A stretch of DNA of 16,634 bases, from contig JBEDKD010000161.1 of NCBI GenBank assembly GCA_041172365.1, positions 1 to 16,634 of the forward strand, in the 5' to 3' direction. The position numbers and the translations under genes were made by a program. The notes beneath the pieces were generated by a model. The model did no database searches. It saw only the letters and a list, made by a program, of their open reading frames with translations, and was not told the DNA's origin. Positions 1-7,710 of the stretch are shown here, piece after piece. Within the stretch, counting starts at the first letter, position 1, and each line of letters starts with the position of its first letter. Source of the stretch: JBEDKD01 sp041172365 (GTDB lineage: Bacteria > Cyanobacteriota > Cyanobacteriia > Cyanobacteriales > Microcoleaceae).

Positions 1-10
1 CATTATTAGT

Positions 11-74
11 GGGGTGGGGCGGGTTTTTGAAGGTTATTTGTTCGTGGGAGAAATTCGGGTTAACCCGCCCCTAC
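11..74. repeat. Palindrome-ended dispersed repeat, copy 1
   Basis: The 64-bp stretch begins with a G-rich block containing GGGGCGGGTT (17-26) and ends in AACCCGCCCC (62-71) followed by TAC, so the arms are inverted repeats. A second copy at 12751-12814 aligns without gaps and is roughly 80 percent identical by eye. No reading frame is conserved between the two. It is an intergenic repeat of the kind abundant in cyanobacterial genomes, and its mobility is unknown. The rest of 75-224 shows nothing I can assign. Confidence 0.7.
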
Positions 75-224
75 AAACCCTAATTGGGGGTGGGGATCTT
101 TCGCCCACAAATAAATATACCCAGCCCAATTATTTATAAACTCGCCGCGCAAGCGCGATGCCAAATTGTCCTAACTATCCGGGCGACTGCTATAACACTA
201 GCGCGCGAGGACGCGCGCACTCTT

Positions 225-316
225 CCGTCTTGCTTCTTCCTTCTGCCCTCTGCCTTCTTCCGTCTTCCTTCTTCCCTCTTCCTTCTTCCTTCTTCCCTCT
301 TCCTTTTTCCTTCTTC
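225..316. repeat. Heptanucleotide array (TTCTTCC type)
   Basis: A pyrimidine-rich tract with period 7, unit TTCTTCC with variants TTCCCTC and TTCTGCC. On the minus strand it reads GAAGGAA, the same unit as the arrays at 8682-8781 and 9206-9371. It directly abuts the stop codon of the kinase gene on its right. Because 7 is not a multiple of 3, all frames stay open across the array and give spurious low-complexity reading frames on both strands. Confidence 0.85.
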
Positions 317-2338
317 CTACCGTTTAGTTTTAGATTTAGACTTTTTGGGAACTTGGACAACGGGAATAGTGAAATGAAACTCACTGCCCTGATCCTTACC
401 CGGAGAATTAGCCCAAATTTGCCCCCCCCATCCCGTGACAATTTGGCGACAAATGGCTAATCCTAATCCAGTACCACCCGCACTCCGTCGCAGAGCCCCC
501 TCTTCCTGATAAAAACGATCGAAGACTACTTCTAAACGATTGGGTTCGATACCCCGTCCCGTATCGACAATTGATACTTCTACCATCAGATTGCCATTCG
601 TTTTGGCTTGAATACTAATTTGACCTTGGGGTTGAGTAAATTTATACGCGTTATCGAGTAATTTAGTCAACACTTCCACGAGCCACTCACCATCCGCGTG
701 AACTAAGGGTAAGTCGGGGGAAACATCGGTAATAATTTTCGGTAAATCCCCATGATGACGAGCGCGAATACTACTGAGGGCTAATTCGATACATTCTTCT
801 AATGATAAAGATTCTGGCCGCCACTGGACGCGCCCACTTTCTAAATGGGATAGGGTGAGAAAATCTTGGATTAGTTTTCGCATTCTTTCCGCGTCCCCTA
901 ATGCCGTATCTAACATGACTTGGCGTAATTCTTCGGGCATATCTGGTTCTTGGGTGAGACTTTCTAAGCACACTTGAATGGTGGAAAGAGGTGTGCGAAG
1001 TTCATGTCCCGTAATCGCGATCAGATTACTACGAGTCCGATCTAGGGCTTCTAATTGTTGGTTTAATTCTTCTAAATGCGCGTAGGTTTCTGCTTGAATT
1101 AAGGCGGCTCCTAGTTGGGTCGCGATCGCGTCGACTAAAGTCAATTCATCTTCATCCCAAGGCACTAAAGAAGGATTACACTGATGTAACTCCACAATAC
1201 CGAGTAAACGCCCTTGATAAAGCACCGGAACCATTAACCAAGATTGAATGAAATATTGTTTTAGTAAGGGACGAAGGGACTTCTCTAAATCTGGAGATAT
1301 CTGATCGAGTTCATGCTTGTGTCCTTTACATTTCCCTTTGCCAATTTGTAGTTGCCACCCCTCCGTAGTCTTGCTTAAATAAACTCTTTCCAGTTTTTCT
1401 ACTACTACGGGAAATAAAGGATTATTCTGTAAAGGCCAAGATTGACCAAACACAGATGTCACTCCCGATCGTAAGGACTCATGGTGAATAGTTGCTGTTG
1501 TATCTGTGGCTTTACAACGATAGATTAAACAACGACAAGAACCTAACGCGTCGCCAATTTCTGTAACCGCGACTTCTAACATTTCTTGAGGATTAAGGGA
1601 GCGACGCATCGCGGAAGTGATTAAATTTAGTAAACGCTCTTTTTGTTCCTGGGCAGAAATCGCGCGATAGGCTTTTAATAGTTTATATTGACCTGCTTGT
1701 AAATATGTGACTAAACGTAAGACAAAGGGATCGGCACTACTGGTATTTTTTGCAGAAATAGGTAACGGGAGATGGGATGAGCCACTTTCTAATAAATAAC
1801 GGGATTTTGCCTCGGCTATTTTAGAGGCTAATTCGGGACGATAAATTAAAATACGATTTAATAATAATTCAGCCGCGTGGCTAGTCACTAGAGAGTCAAA
1901 AGTCCAAATACCCTCAAAACGACGAAATTGATCGATCGCCTTCTCATCGTCACTGAAGCCTTCTCGCTCCTGACAGATCAGACAACTACAATAATCTTGA
2001 CCTATTACCAGTAAATGCCACTCTTGACATAAGCCATCTCCGGGTTCAAACGCGATCGTTTCGTGAAATTCCGAAGAAGTTTTAAACTCCGTTTCCGGGG
2101 AGGCTAAAACATAGACTTGAGATGTTCTTTGCGCGATGCGACGATAACGGTGCGCCTCTTGACGATAGAAGCGTTCCCGCTGAAAACTGGCAATTACTAA
2201 TGGTTGATCCGTCCCCGCCAAAACCTGATCTTCCATCGCGTGGGAGAGGGCTGTCAGGGACGATTTAAAATACAATTGAGGCCGCAATTGGGGGATAATT
2301 TGCAGCAGTTGTGTCAATACCGAAGTGGGAATAATCAT
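317..2338 (-). CDS. DICT-GAF sensor histidine kinase
   Basis: A 673-residue cytoplasmic sensor kinase with no membrane segments. Residues about 1-185 resemble the DICT domain, a sensory module found in cyanobacterial two-component and cyclic-di-GMP proteins. Residues about 235-420 form a GAF domain, followed by a HisKA dimerisation helix with phospho-acceptor H445 (motif GHELRTP) and a HATPase domain with the N box (N563), G1 (DTGRGI, 592-597) and G2 (GGTGLGL, 621-627). All catalytic motifs are intact, so it should autophosphorylate. Cysteines cluster in the DICT part (C117, C119, C122) and at the start of the GAF part (C268, C270, C275). No response regulator gene lies nearby, so the partner is unknown. 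The ATG at 2338 is the only sensible start and has at best a weak AAGAG upstream. The gene ends flush with a heptamer array. The kinase call is certain; the signal sensed is not known. Confidence 0.93.
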   Translation of the reverse strand: MIIPTSVLTQLLQIIPQLRPQLYFKSSLTALSHAMEDQVLAGTDQPLVIASFQRERFYRQEAHRYRRIAQRTSQVYVLASPETEFKTSSEFHETIAFEPGDGLCQEWHLLVIGQDYCSCLICQEREGFSDDEKAIDQFRRFEGIWTFDSLVTSHAAELLLNRILIYRPELASKIAEAKSRYLLESGSSHLPLPISAKNTSSADPFVLRLVTYLQAGQYKLLKAYRAISAQEQKERLLNLITSAMRRSLNPQEMLEVAVTEIGDALGSCRCLIYRCKATDTTATIHHESLRSGVTSVFGQSWPLQNNPLFPVVVEKLERVYLSKTTEGWQLQIGKGKCKGHKHELDQISPDLEKSLRPLLKQYFIQSWLMVPVLYQGRLLGIVELHQCNPSLVPWDEDELTLVDAIATQLGAALIQAETYAHLEELNQQLEALDRTRSNLIAITGHELRTPLSTIQVCLESLTQEPDMPEELRQVMLDTALGDAERMRKLIQDFLTLSHLESGRVQWRPESLSLEECIELALSSIRARHHGDLPKIITDVSPDLPLVHADGEWLVEVLTKLLDNAYKFTQPQGQISIQAKTNGNLMVEVSIVDTGRGIEPNRLEVVFDRFYQEEGALRRSAGGTGLGLAICRQIVTGWGGQIWANSPGKDQGSEFHFTIPVVQVPKKSKSKTKR

Positions 2339-2587
2339 CGAGCCATGACTCTTTATTTTGCTGATGAAAGGAAATCGCGATCGCCCGGACTATACCTTTT
2401 TTTTTGGGGACTTGGGCTATTTAGTCGTGCTTAATTCCCAAAGGGCTTTCATCTCCATCCGATCGCGTCTTCCTTCACAGTATCGCTTAAAATGCCACCA
2501 TGACGCACCTCGGCTCATGCTGACTTCACACTCACCGTACCATCTTACACTATCTTGTTAATTATTACTTGCTATTGCGTGGAGAAT

Positions 2588-2884
2588 TTACCCCTCTTCG
2601 GAGGGATCGTCACTGAAGCCCGGAGAAGACTTATAGAGGGCATCAAGTTGTTCCCGTGCATCTTGTACATTCATTGAGCGCATAACTAAGAGAGGCTCAT
2701 TGACATAATTACCCGATTCATCTAAAAGTTCTGGATGAGGTATCCCAGGGAACTGAGGTGAGGGTTTGGACCATCCTCGGGATCTTTGGGTGTCGATTCC
2801 TACAGTGAATAAACTGCGGAGCAGATTACCCACGGCCAAAACCGCAAGGATGGTAAAAGCTAAAACGTAAAGCAGGTGTAACAT
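2588..2884 (-). CDS. DUF2973 small membrane protein
   Basis: A 98-residue protein starting MLHLLYVLAF, with one N-terminal hydrophobic segment (residues about 1-25) and a polar tail of about 70 residues. It matches the cyanobacterial DUF2973 type, whose function is unknown. An upstream in-frame ATG at 2944 would add 20 residues, but I chose 2884 because GGAGG lies nine bases upstream (2894-2898), whereas the same GGAGG touches the alternative ATG at 2893. It is probably co-transcribed with the DUF2605 gene 126 bp upstream; the two families are often adjacent in cyanobacteria. The 249-bp gap to the kinase start shows no gene. Confidence 0.8.
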   Translation of the reverse strand: MLHLLYVLAFTILAVLAVGNLLRSLFTVGIDTQRSRGWSKPSPQFPGIPHPELLDESGNYVNEPLLVMRSMNVQDAREQLDALYKSSPGFSDDPSEEG

Positions 2885-3010
2885 AATCGTCATCCTCCGG
2901 GCAACAGAGCCCCACAGCAAGTTAGTATTTTTGATTAACCACAATTTTTTTGTTTTCCCGCCAAAGCTAGGTTATGGCAAATAGAGACTGGCTTTGGCCT
3001 TTTCTTATCC

Positions 3011-3349
3011 TTATTCATTATTCCCTGATAAGGGACTACATTGCTCCTTGCGAAAGCGAAAAGCAATATGCCAACATTGGGTGAGTAGTCGATGCCAAGG
3101 CATTAATACCGCCATTTCTACCCCAACTTGTCCCCCCGTCGCGTGGAATAGGGTTTTTGTGGTTTTCACCTCTTCGTGACATTGCTTTACCCTTTCTAAG
3201 AGATCCGCGTGCTCTTCTTCACTTAAAAATGATACTGTCTCAGTTTCCAGAAAATGACGCGATCGCTCAAACCAATACAGGAAATCTTCCAGTAATGGCT
3301 CTAGCACCGCTTTGAGCAAATCCGGTTCCGGCAATTTTGGTTCCAACAT
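3011..3349 (-). CDS. DUF2605 protein
   Basis: A 112-residue soluble, largely helical protein (start MLEPKLPEPDLLKAVLEPLL) that I recognise as DUF2605, a cyanobacteria-specific family of unknown function. It has no signal peptide or membrane segment. It is followed in the same direction by the DUF2973 gene, the usual partner, which suggests a two-gene unit. The ATG at 3349 starts the family-like sequence but lacks a clear Shine-Dalgarno match, which is common in cyanobacteria. The upstream AT-rich stretch (3360-3415) probably holds the promoter, although no strong box is visible. Confidence 0.82.
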   Translation of the reverse strand: MLEPKLPEPDLLKAVLEPLLEDFLYWFERSRHFLETETVSFLSEEEHADLLERVKQCHEEVKTTKTLFHATGGQVGVEMAVLMPWHRLLTQCWHIAFRFRKEQCSPLSGNNE

Positions 3350-3431
3350 GAATCTACACTAACTTATTTTTTTATTGTTATCTTAAACCACCTTAACATT
3401 TCTTAACATTTGTTGGCAAGTCGGGCAAGGT

Positions 3432-3513
3432 GGGGACTGGGGATTAGGGACTGGGGATTAGGGACTGGGGACTGGGTACTCTGGATTAGCGATTGGGGAT
3501 TGGGTAATGGGAG
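3432..3513. repeat. STRR-like heptamer block (GGGACTG/GGGATTA)
   Basis: About eleven degenerate heptamers alternate GGGACTG and GGGATTA, becoming less regular after 3480. This resembles the short tandemly repeated repetitive sequences described in cyanobacteria. It lies between the divergent DUF2605 and thrS genes and is complementary to the two blocks at 3587-3757. The spacer 3514-3586 shows nothing else. Confidence 0.85.
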
Positions 3514-3586
3514 CCGATGGAGATGGAGGGATGGGAGAAAAAAATAACTCCGTGACATCCGTTAAAAATCCGTTGCTAATTTTTTA

Positions 3587-3757
3587 CCAATCCCTAATCA
3601 CCAATCCCTAATCACCAATCCCTAATCCCTAATCCCCAGTCCCCAATCGCCTGCTAATTTTGTAGGTTTCCCATAACCCATCCCCCATTCACCAATCCCT
3701 AATCACCAATCCCTAATTCCTAATCCCCAGTCCCCAATCGCCAATCGCCAATCACCC
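3587..3757. repeat. Two inverted STRR-like heptamer blocks upstream of thrS
   Basis: Blocks at 3587-3651 and 3668-3757 carry the complement of the 3432-3513 units (CCAATCC, CTAATCA, CCCAGTC phases), again with period 7. The two blocks share a near-identical stretch (CCAATCCCTAATCACCAATC) and are separated by 16 unrelated bases. Together with 3432-3513 they could fold as one long hairpin. The array ends only 37 bp before the thrS start codon. Confidence 0.85.
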
Positions 3758-3758
3758 C

Positions 3759-3764
3759 TAAAAT
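3759..3764 (+). promoter_or_regulatory. Possible -10 box for thrS
   Basis: TAAAAT sits 29 bp before the thrS ATG, immediately after the heptamer array. No -35 box is visible, because that position falls within repeat sequence. No T-box-like leader is seen. This is a weak assignment based only on position and resemblance. Confidence 0.25.
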
Positions 3765-3793
3765 AGAGAAAATTAACAATAGTTCAAGAGCAG

Positions 3794-5614
3794 ATGTCAC
3801 AGTCTAACACTTCCATCGAACAACCCCAAAAAATCCATCTTCCGCGCACCAGCGAATCTGAAACCCTCAAAAAGATTCGCCACACAACATCCCATGTTAT
3901 GGCGATGGCCGTTCAAAAACTGTTTCCCAAAGCACAGGTAACGATCGGTCCCTGGATTGAAAATGGATTTTATTATGATTTTGACACTCCAGAAGCCTTC
4001 ACCGAAAAAGACTTAAAATCCATCAAAAAAGAGATGGTAAAAATCATTAAGCGCAAATTACCTGTCCTTCGAGAAGAAGTCTCACGCGAAGAAGCCGAAA
4101 ATCGCATTAAAGGGATTAATGAACCCTACAAACTGGAAATTTTAGCCGGATTAAGCGAACCCATTACCCTTTATCATCTCGGTGAAGAATGGTGGGATTT
4201 ATGTGCCGGTCCCCACGTGGAAACCACAGCCGAATTAAACCCCGATGCCATTGAATTAGAAAGTGTCGCGGGAGCCTATTGGCGAGGGGATGAAACCAAA
4301 GCCCAATTACAACGTATTTATGGCACAGCTTGGGAAACCCCAGAACAATTAACAGAATATAAACGCCGTAAAGAAGAAGCACTACGCCGCGATCACCGTA
4401 AATTAGGTAAAGAATTAGGATTATTTATTTTTGCTGATCCCGTCGGTCCCGGTTTACCTTTATGGACACCTAAAGGCACAATTTTGAGATCCATCTTAGA
4501 GGATTTCTTAAAACAAGAACAAGTAAAACGAGGCTATTTACCCGTAGTAACACCTCATATTGCACGAGTAGATTTATTCAAAACTTCTGGCCACTGGCAA
4601 AAATATAAAGAAGATATGTTTCCCATGATGGCGGAAGATCAGGAGTCAGAAGAAAAAGAAATCGGCTTTGTTTTAAAACCGATGAACTGTCCTTTTCACA
4701 TCCAAATTTATAAGAGCGAATTACGTTCTTATCGTGAATTACCGATGCGTTTAGCCGAATTTGGCACGGTTTATCGTTATGAACAATCTGGGGAATTAGG
4801 CGGTTTAACGCGGGTGCGTGGCTTTACCGTTGATGATTCCCATTTATTCGTAATGCCGGAACAATTAGAGGCAGAATTTTTGAGCGTAGTTGATTTAATT
4901 TTAACTGTGTTCAAGAGTTTACAACTGAAGAATTTTAAAGCGCGCTTAAGTTTCCGCGATCCGGCTTCTGATAAATATATTGGTTCCGATGAAGCTTGGG
5001 AAAAGGCACAAGGGGCGATTCGTAGTGCCGTTGAAACTCTAGGAATGGATTATTTTGAAGGTATTGGGGAAGCCGCGTTTTATGGGCCGAAATTAGACTT
5101 TATTTTCCAAGATGCCTTAGAGCGGGAATGGCAATTAGGAACAGTTCAAGTAGATTATAATTTACCGGAACGGTTTGATTTAGAATATGTGGCCGAGGAT
5201 GGTACTCGCAAACGTCCGGTTATGATTCACCGAGCGCCTTTTGGCTCTTTAGAGCGCTTAATTGGGATTTTAATTGAGGAGTACACGGGGGATTTTCCTT
5301 TATGGTTAGCACCGGAACAAGTGCGTTTATTACCTGTTAATAATGAGTTTTTACCTTTTGCGAAAGAGGTTGCTGCGAAGATGCAATTATTAGGTATTCG
5401 TGCGGTGGCTGATACCAGTAATGAGCGTTTAGGGAAACTGATTCGCAATGGGGAAAAGGCGAAAATTCCTGTGATGGGAATTGTGGGTGCGAAGGAAGTG
5501 GAGTCGAATAGTTTAAGCATTCGGACTCGGGCTTCTGGGGAATTGGGTTCTATTGCTGTTGATACGGTGATGGAGCGGTTAAAGGTTGCTATTGATACTT
5601 ATGGCAATTTTTAA
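3794..5614 (+). CDS. thrS: Threonyl-tRNA synthetase (class II)
   Basis: A 606-residue cytosolic enzyme that attaches threonine to tRNA-Thr. Compared with the 642-residue E. coli enzyme it lacks the N-terminal TGS domain, which is normal for cyanobacterial ThrRS. Residues about 20-190 form the editing domain with the conserved pairs H30/H34 and C137/H141 that remove mischarged serine. The catalytic core (about 200-500) has zinc ligands C299 (MNCP), H350 (DDSH) and H479 (IHRAPFGS), motif 2 near YRYEQSGE (327-334) and motif 3 in the segment after H479. Residues about 505-606 form the anticodon-binding domain. Everything is intact. The gene stands alone, preceded by heptamer repeats and followed by a hairpin terminator. 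The ATG at 3794 lacks a strong Shine-Dalgarno sequence. Confidence 0.97.
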   Translation: MSQSNTSIEQPQKIHLPRTSESETLKKIRHTTSHVMAMAVQKLFPKAQVTIGPWIENGFYYDFDTPEAFTEKDLKSIKKEMVKIIKRKLPVLREEVSREEAENRIKGINEPYKLEILAGLSEPITLYHLGEEWWDLCAGPHVETTAELNPDAIELESVAGAYWRGDETKAQLQRIYGTAWETPEQLTEYKRRKEEALRRDHRKLGKELGLFIFADPVGPGLPLWTPKGTILRSILEDFLKQEQVKRGYLPVVTPHIARVDLFKTSGHWQKYKEDMFPMMAEDQESEEKEIGFVLKPMNCPFHIQIYKSELRSYRELPMRLAEFGTVYRYEQSGELGGLTRVRGFTVDDSHLFVMPEQLEAEFLSVVDLILTVFKSLQLKNFKARLSFRDPASDKYIGSDEAWEKAQGAIRSAVETLGMDYFEGIGEAAFYGPKLDFIFQDALEREWQLGTVQVDYNLPERFDLEYVAEDGTRKRPVMIHRAPFGSLERLIGILIEEYTGDFPLWLAPEQVRLLPVNNEFLPFAKEVAAKMQLLGIRAVADTSNERLGKLIRNGEKAKIPVMGIVGAKEVESNSLSIRTRASGELGSIAVDTVMERLKVAIDTYGNF

Positions 5615-5642
5615 GTGATTTAGGATTATTTAGAAAAGGCAG

Positions 5643-5682
5643 AAACCGGGTTTCTTATAACTGCTAGAAACCCGGTTTTTTT
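5643..5682 (+). terminator. Intrinsic terminator after thrS
   Basis: A perfect 13-bp stem (5643-5655 with 5666-5678, arm AAACCGGGTTTCT) encloses a 10-nt loop and runs straight into a seven-T tract (5676-5682). It lies 29 bp after the thrS stop codon. The stem sequence is itself a common cyanobacterial repeat type, so a repeat may be serving as the terminator. Confidence 0.8.
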
Positions 5683-5791
5683 ACTTTTGCTGGGTTGAGA
5701 GAAATTAATTTAACCGCTCCTAAACGCAGATAAACACAGATGTATCACTTTTGGTCGGATTGGTAAATATCTGTAGGGGCGAAGCCTTATC

Positions 5792-6058
5792 CATTCGTGT
5801 CAACTTAAGCTCAAAAGCCCCCAGGGACTTAAGTCCCTGTCTAATAGCTAAAGTCCTCTGAAGAGGACTGAAAAACGAAGTCATTAGTCCCAAATGGAAA
5901 CTAGCTGAAACAGGCAACAAGATGTCTAATTGTGTTTATCATAATGATGATGATTTTAATGACTTTCGCGATTAGTCCTATATGCGAGGACTTCAGCTTT
6001 TAGGCAGGGGTTTTAACCCCTGACGGACTAAGGATTTGACCTTAAGTTGACACCAATG
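5792..6058. mobile_element. 267-bp MITE-like element with 9-bp target duplication
   Basis: The ends are inverted repeats. The left end reads CATTCGTGTCAACTTAAG, and the reverse complement of the right end reads CATTGGTGTCAACTTAAG, with similarity continuing a few bases. The element is flanked by an exact direct repeat AGCCTTATC at 5783-5791 and 6059-6067, the mark of a transposition. It has no coding capacity. Inside are several short hairpins (GGGACTTAAGTCCC, AGTCCTCTGAAGAGGACT, GGGGTTTTAACCCC). It was probably mobilised by a transposase elsewhere. The CAT ends and duplication size could fit some IS4-family groups, but that is untested. Before insertion the site was a GTAGGGGCGAAGC repeat abutting the stop codon of the oxidoreductase gene. 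Confidence 0.85.
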
Positions 6059-6062
6059 AGCC

Positions 6063-7205
6063 TTATCCCGCGAGAAACTTCTCAAAATCGGGTATGTCTA
6101 CCCAGGTCCCGGTTTGATTTGATTCTTGGGTTAAATCCATTAATAATTGTGCATAAACTCCTTCTCTTAATGAAGGTGTTAAATTTTCGCCTTGATCAAT
6201 GGCTTCTACCCATTTATCAATGACTCGAATTAAGGACGCGATCCTGCCATCGGAATACACTTGCGGAAATTCTAATTGTTGAGGGATTTTGATCTCTTCT
6301 AAGGCTTTTCCTCCTTGACTTCCCCACAAACGAAATCCATTGATATAATCCTGTTGATTATCGCTTCCTAAGACTAATGTGCCTTTACTTCCATAGACTT
6401 CTATCCAATGTCCTCTCCCTTGATAGGTGACGGAGCTTAAACACATTTGACAAGGGGTTCCGTCTGTTAATTCTAACATTAATGTCGCGGTATCATCGGC
6501 ATCTACGGGTTTTAATTGTCCGTTTTCTGTGGGATCGGGACGAGTAGTTATTCCGGTGATTAAATGACTGGATAAACGCCGAATTGAACCGAATAACCAG
6601 TTGATATAGTCAAAGGCATGGGAACCGATCGCGCCTAAAACGCCACCGCCTTTATCTTTTTGCGCGTACCAATTCCAAGGGCGAGAAGTATCGGCTCGAC
6701 TTGATACTAACCAATCAATTTTGATTAGACGTTTTTCTCCTACATATCCCTCGGCTAATAATTGGGCAAAATGTTGCCAAGCTGGAATAAAGCGAAACTC
6801 AAAATCCATTGTCACAACCCCCCCAACCCCCCCTGCAGGGGGGGCTTCCAGAGGGGTTGGGGGGGTTGCTAAATGATAAAGCGATCGCGCTTCTTGGGCG
6901 TTTAATGTTGTCGGTTTTTCTAATAAAAGATGTTTTCCGGCTTCTAAGACGGTTTTCGCCATTTCATAATGTAAAAAGGGCGGTGTTGATATACTTACCC
7001 CTTGTACTTCTGGTCTGTTTACGATATCTTCAATACTATTGGTGGCATAGGGGATGTTATGGCTAGACGCGATCGTGTTGGCTTTTTCCAGATCACGATG
7101 ATAAACCGCGACAATCTCGGTACGAGAATGGGCTTGAAATGCCGGAATATGCACTTTTTGGCCAAAACCCGTCCCAACAATAGCAATTCCAATGGTAGAT
7201 GACAT
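6063..7205 (-). CDS. Gfo/Idh/MocA-family NAD(P)-dependent oxidoreductase
   Basis: A 380-residue cytosolic dehydrogenase of the glucose-fructose oxidoreductase/inositol dehydrogenase family; the substrate cannot be predicted. The N-terminal Rossmann fold carries GTGFG (11-15), followed by the family motif EKP (96-98, with K97) and the C-terminal domain with the catalytic-type segment GGGVLGAIGSHAFD (187-200, H196). Residues about 113-131 (TPPTPLEAPPAGGVGGV region) are encoded by a palindromic DNA repeat and look like an in-frame insertion between the motif EKP helix and the strand MDFEFRF. Only seven bases separate it from the DUF4870 gene upstream, so it probably ends the grxC-gshB operon. 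The stop codon lies within the target duplication of the neighbouring MITE. The ATG at 7205 is the natural start. Confidence 0.9.
   Translation of the reverse strand: MSSTIGIAIVGTGFGQKVHIPAFQAHSRTEIVAVYHRDLEKANTIASSHNIPYATNSIEDIVNRPEVQGVSISTPPFLHYEMAKTVLEAGKHLLLEKPTTLNAQEARSLYHLATPPTPLEAPPAGGVGGVVTMDFEFRFIPAWQHFAQLLAEGYVGEKRLIKIDWLVSSRADTSRPWNWYAQKDKGGGVLGAIGSHAFDYINWLFGSIRRLSSHLITGITTRPDPTENGQLKPVDADDTATLMLELTDGTPCQMCLSSVTYQGRGHWIEVYGSKGTLVLGSDNQQDYINGFRLWGSQGGKALEEIKIPQQLEFPQVYSDGRIASLIRVIDKWVEAIDQGENLTPSLREGVYAQLLMDLTQESNQTGTWVDIPDFEKFLAG
6816..6867. repeat. Palindromic repeat inside the oxidoreductase gene
   Basis: A perfect 15-bp inverted repeat (6816-6830 against 6853-6867, arm AACCCCCCCAACCCC) surrounds an inner palindrome of seven C, TGCA, seven G (6827-6844). 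The local composition is far more G+C-rich than the flanking coding sequence. It adds about 17-19 residues rich in Pro and Gly without breaking the frame. Confidence 0.85.
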
Positions 7206-7212
7206 AGGCTAA

Positions 7213-7683
7213 TTATTTGAGAAAACGTATAGTAAAAGGATAACGGTAAAATTCACCTTTGCTGGCTTTAATCGCGGCAAAAATAACTAAAATAAAGGCT
7301 CCTATTCCCATAATTAAAGAGATAGCTACTCCTCCAAAAAATAACATTATTCCTGCTGTTGAAAAAACTGATGTGGAGTTTGTTCCCATCCCTAATCCAC
7401 AGGTTACAGAAACCAGTAAAAAACAGAGAATCGCTAGTATTATACCATAAATAAGTAAAGACAGTTGAAAATTTAATGATTCTTTACCATGATCGTCGAT
7501 CGCGGGATCGAGATTTTTCTGGAATTGCCAAACGCATAAGGGCCCGAAAATACTCACAAAGGGGACGATGATGGGAATACCGACGAAACCACTAATTACA
7601 GACAATGGTATCCATATCATCGAGGAAAAATGACATAACATTGCCCATTTTCTGATTTCTTTTTCTTCGTCATTTGCATTCAT
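7213..7683 (-). CDS. DUF4870-type membrane protein
   Basis: A 156-residue integral membrane protein with a short charged N terminus, hydrophobic segments at about 22-50, 75-97 and 108-140, and the family features HGKESLNFQLS (65-75) and a C-terminal IKASKGEFYRYPFTIR stretch typical of DUF4870 (TIC20-like small membrane proteins of unknown function). GGGGAG lies 9 bases before the ATG at 7683 and supports that start. It is 27 bp after the gshB stop codon and 7 bp before the oxidoreductase start, so co-transcription is likely. No link between its role and glutathione is known to me. Confidence 0.85.
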   Translation of the reverse strand: MNANDEEKEIRKWAMLCHFSSMIWIPLSVISGFVGIPIIVPFVSIFGPLCVWQFQKNLDPAIDDHGKESLNFQLSLLIYGIILAILCFLLVSVTCGLGMGTNSTSVFSTAGIMLFFGGVAISLIMGIGAFILVIFAAIKASKGEFYRYPFTIRFLK

Positions 7684-7710
7684 TATTTTCTCCCCTAATG
7701 AGTCTTATTT

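Noticed and set aside
84..460. Overlapping reading frames rich in Leu/Pro/Ser/Phe downstream of the kinase
   Set aside because: They are translations of the heptamer array in different frames, with no ribosome-binding site or recognisable domain.
2885..2944. Longer N terminus (20 residues) for the DUF2973 protein
   Set aside because: GGAGG is nine bases before the ATG at 2884, and the hydrophobic family start MLHLLYV begins there.
3350..3793. T-box or other amino-acid riboswitch in the thrS leader
   Set aside because: The region is heptamer repeats with no conserved T-box elements; T-boxes are not expected in cyanobacteria.
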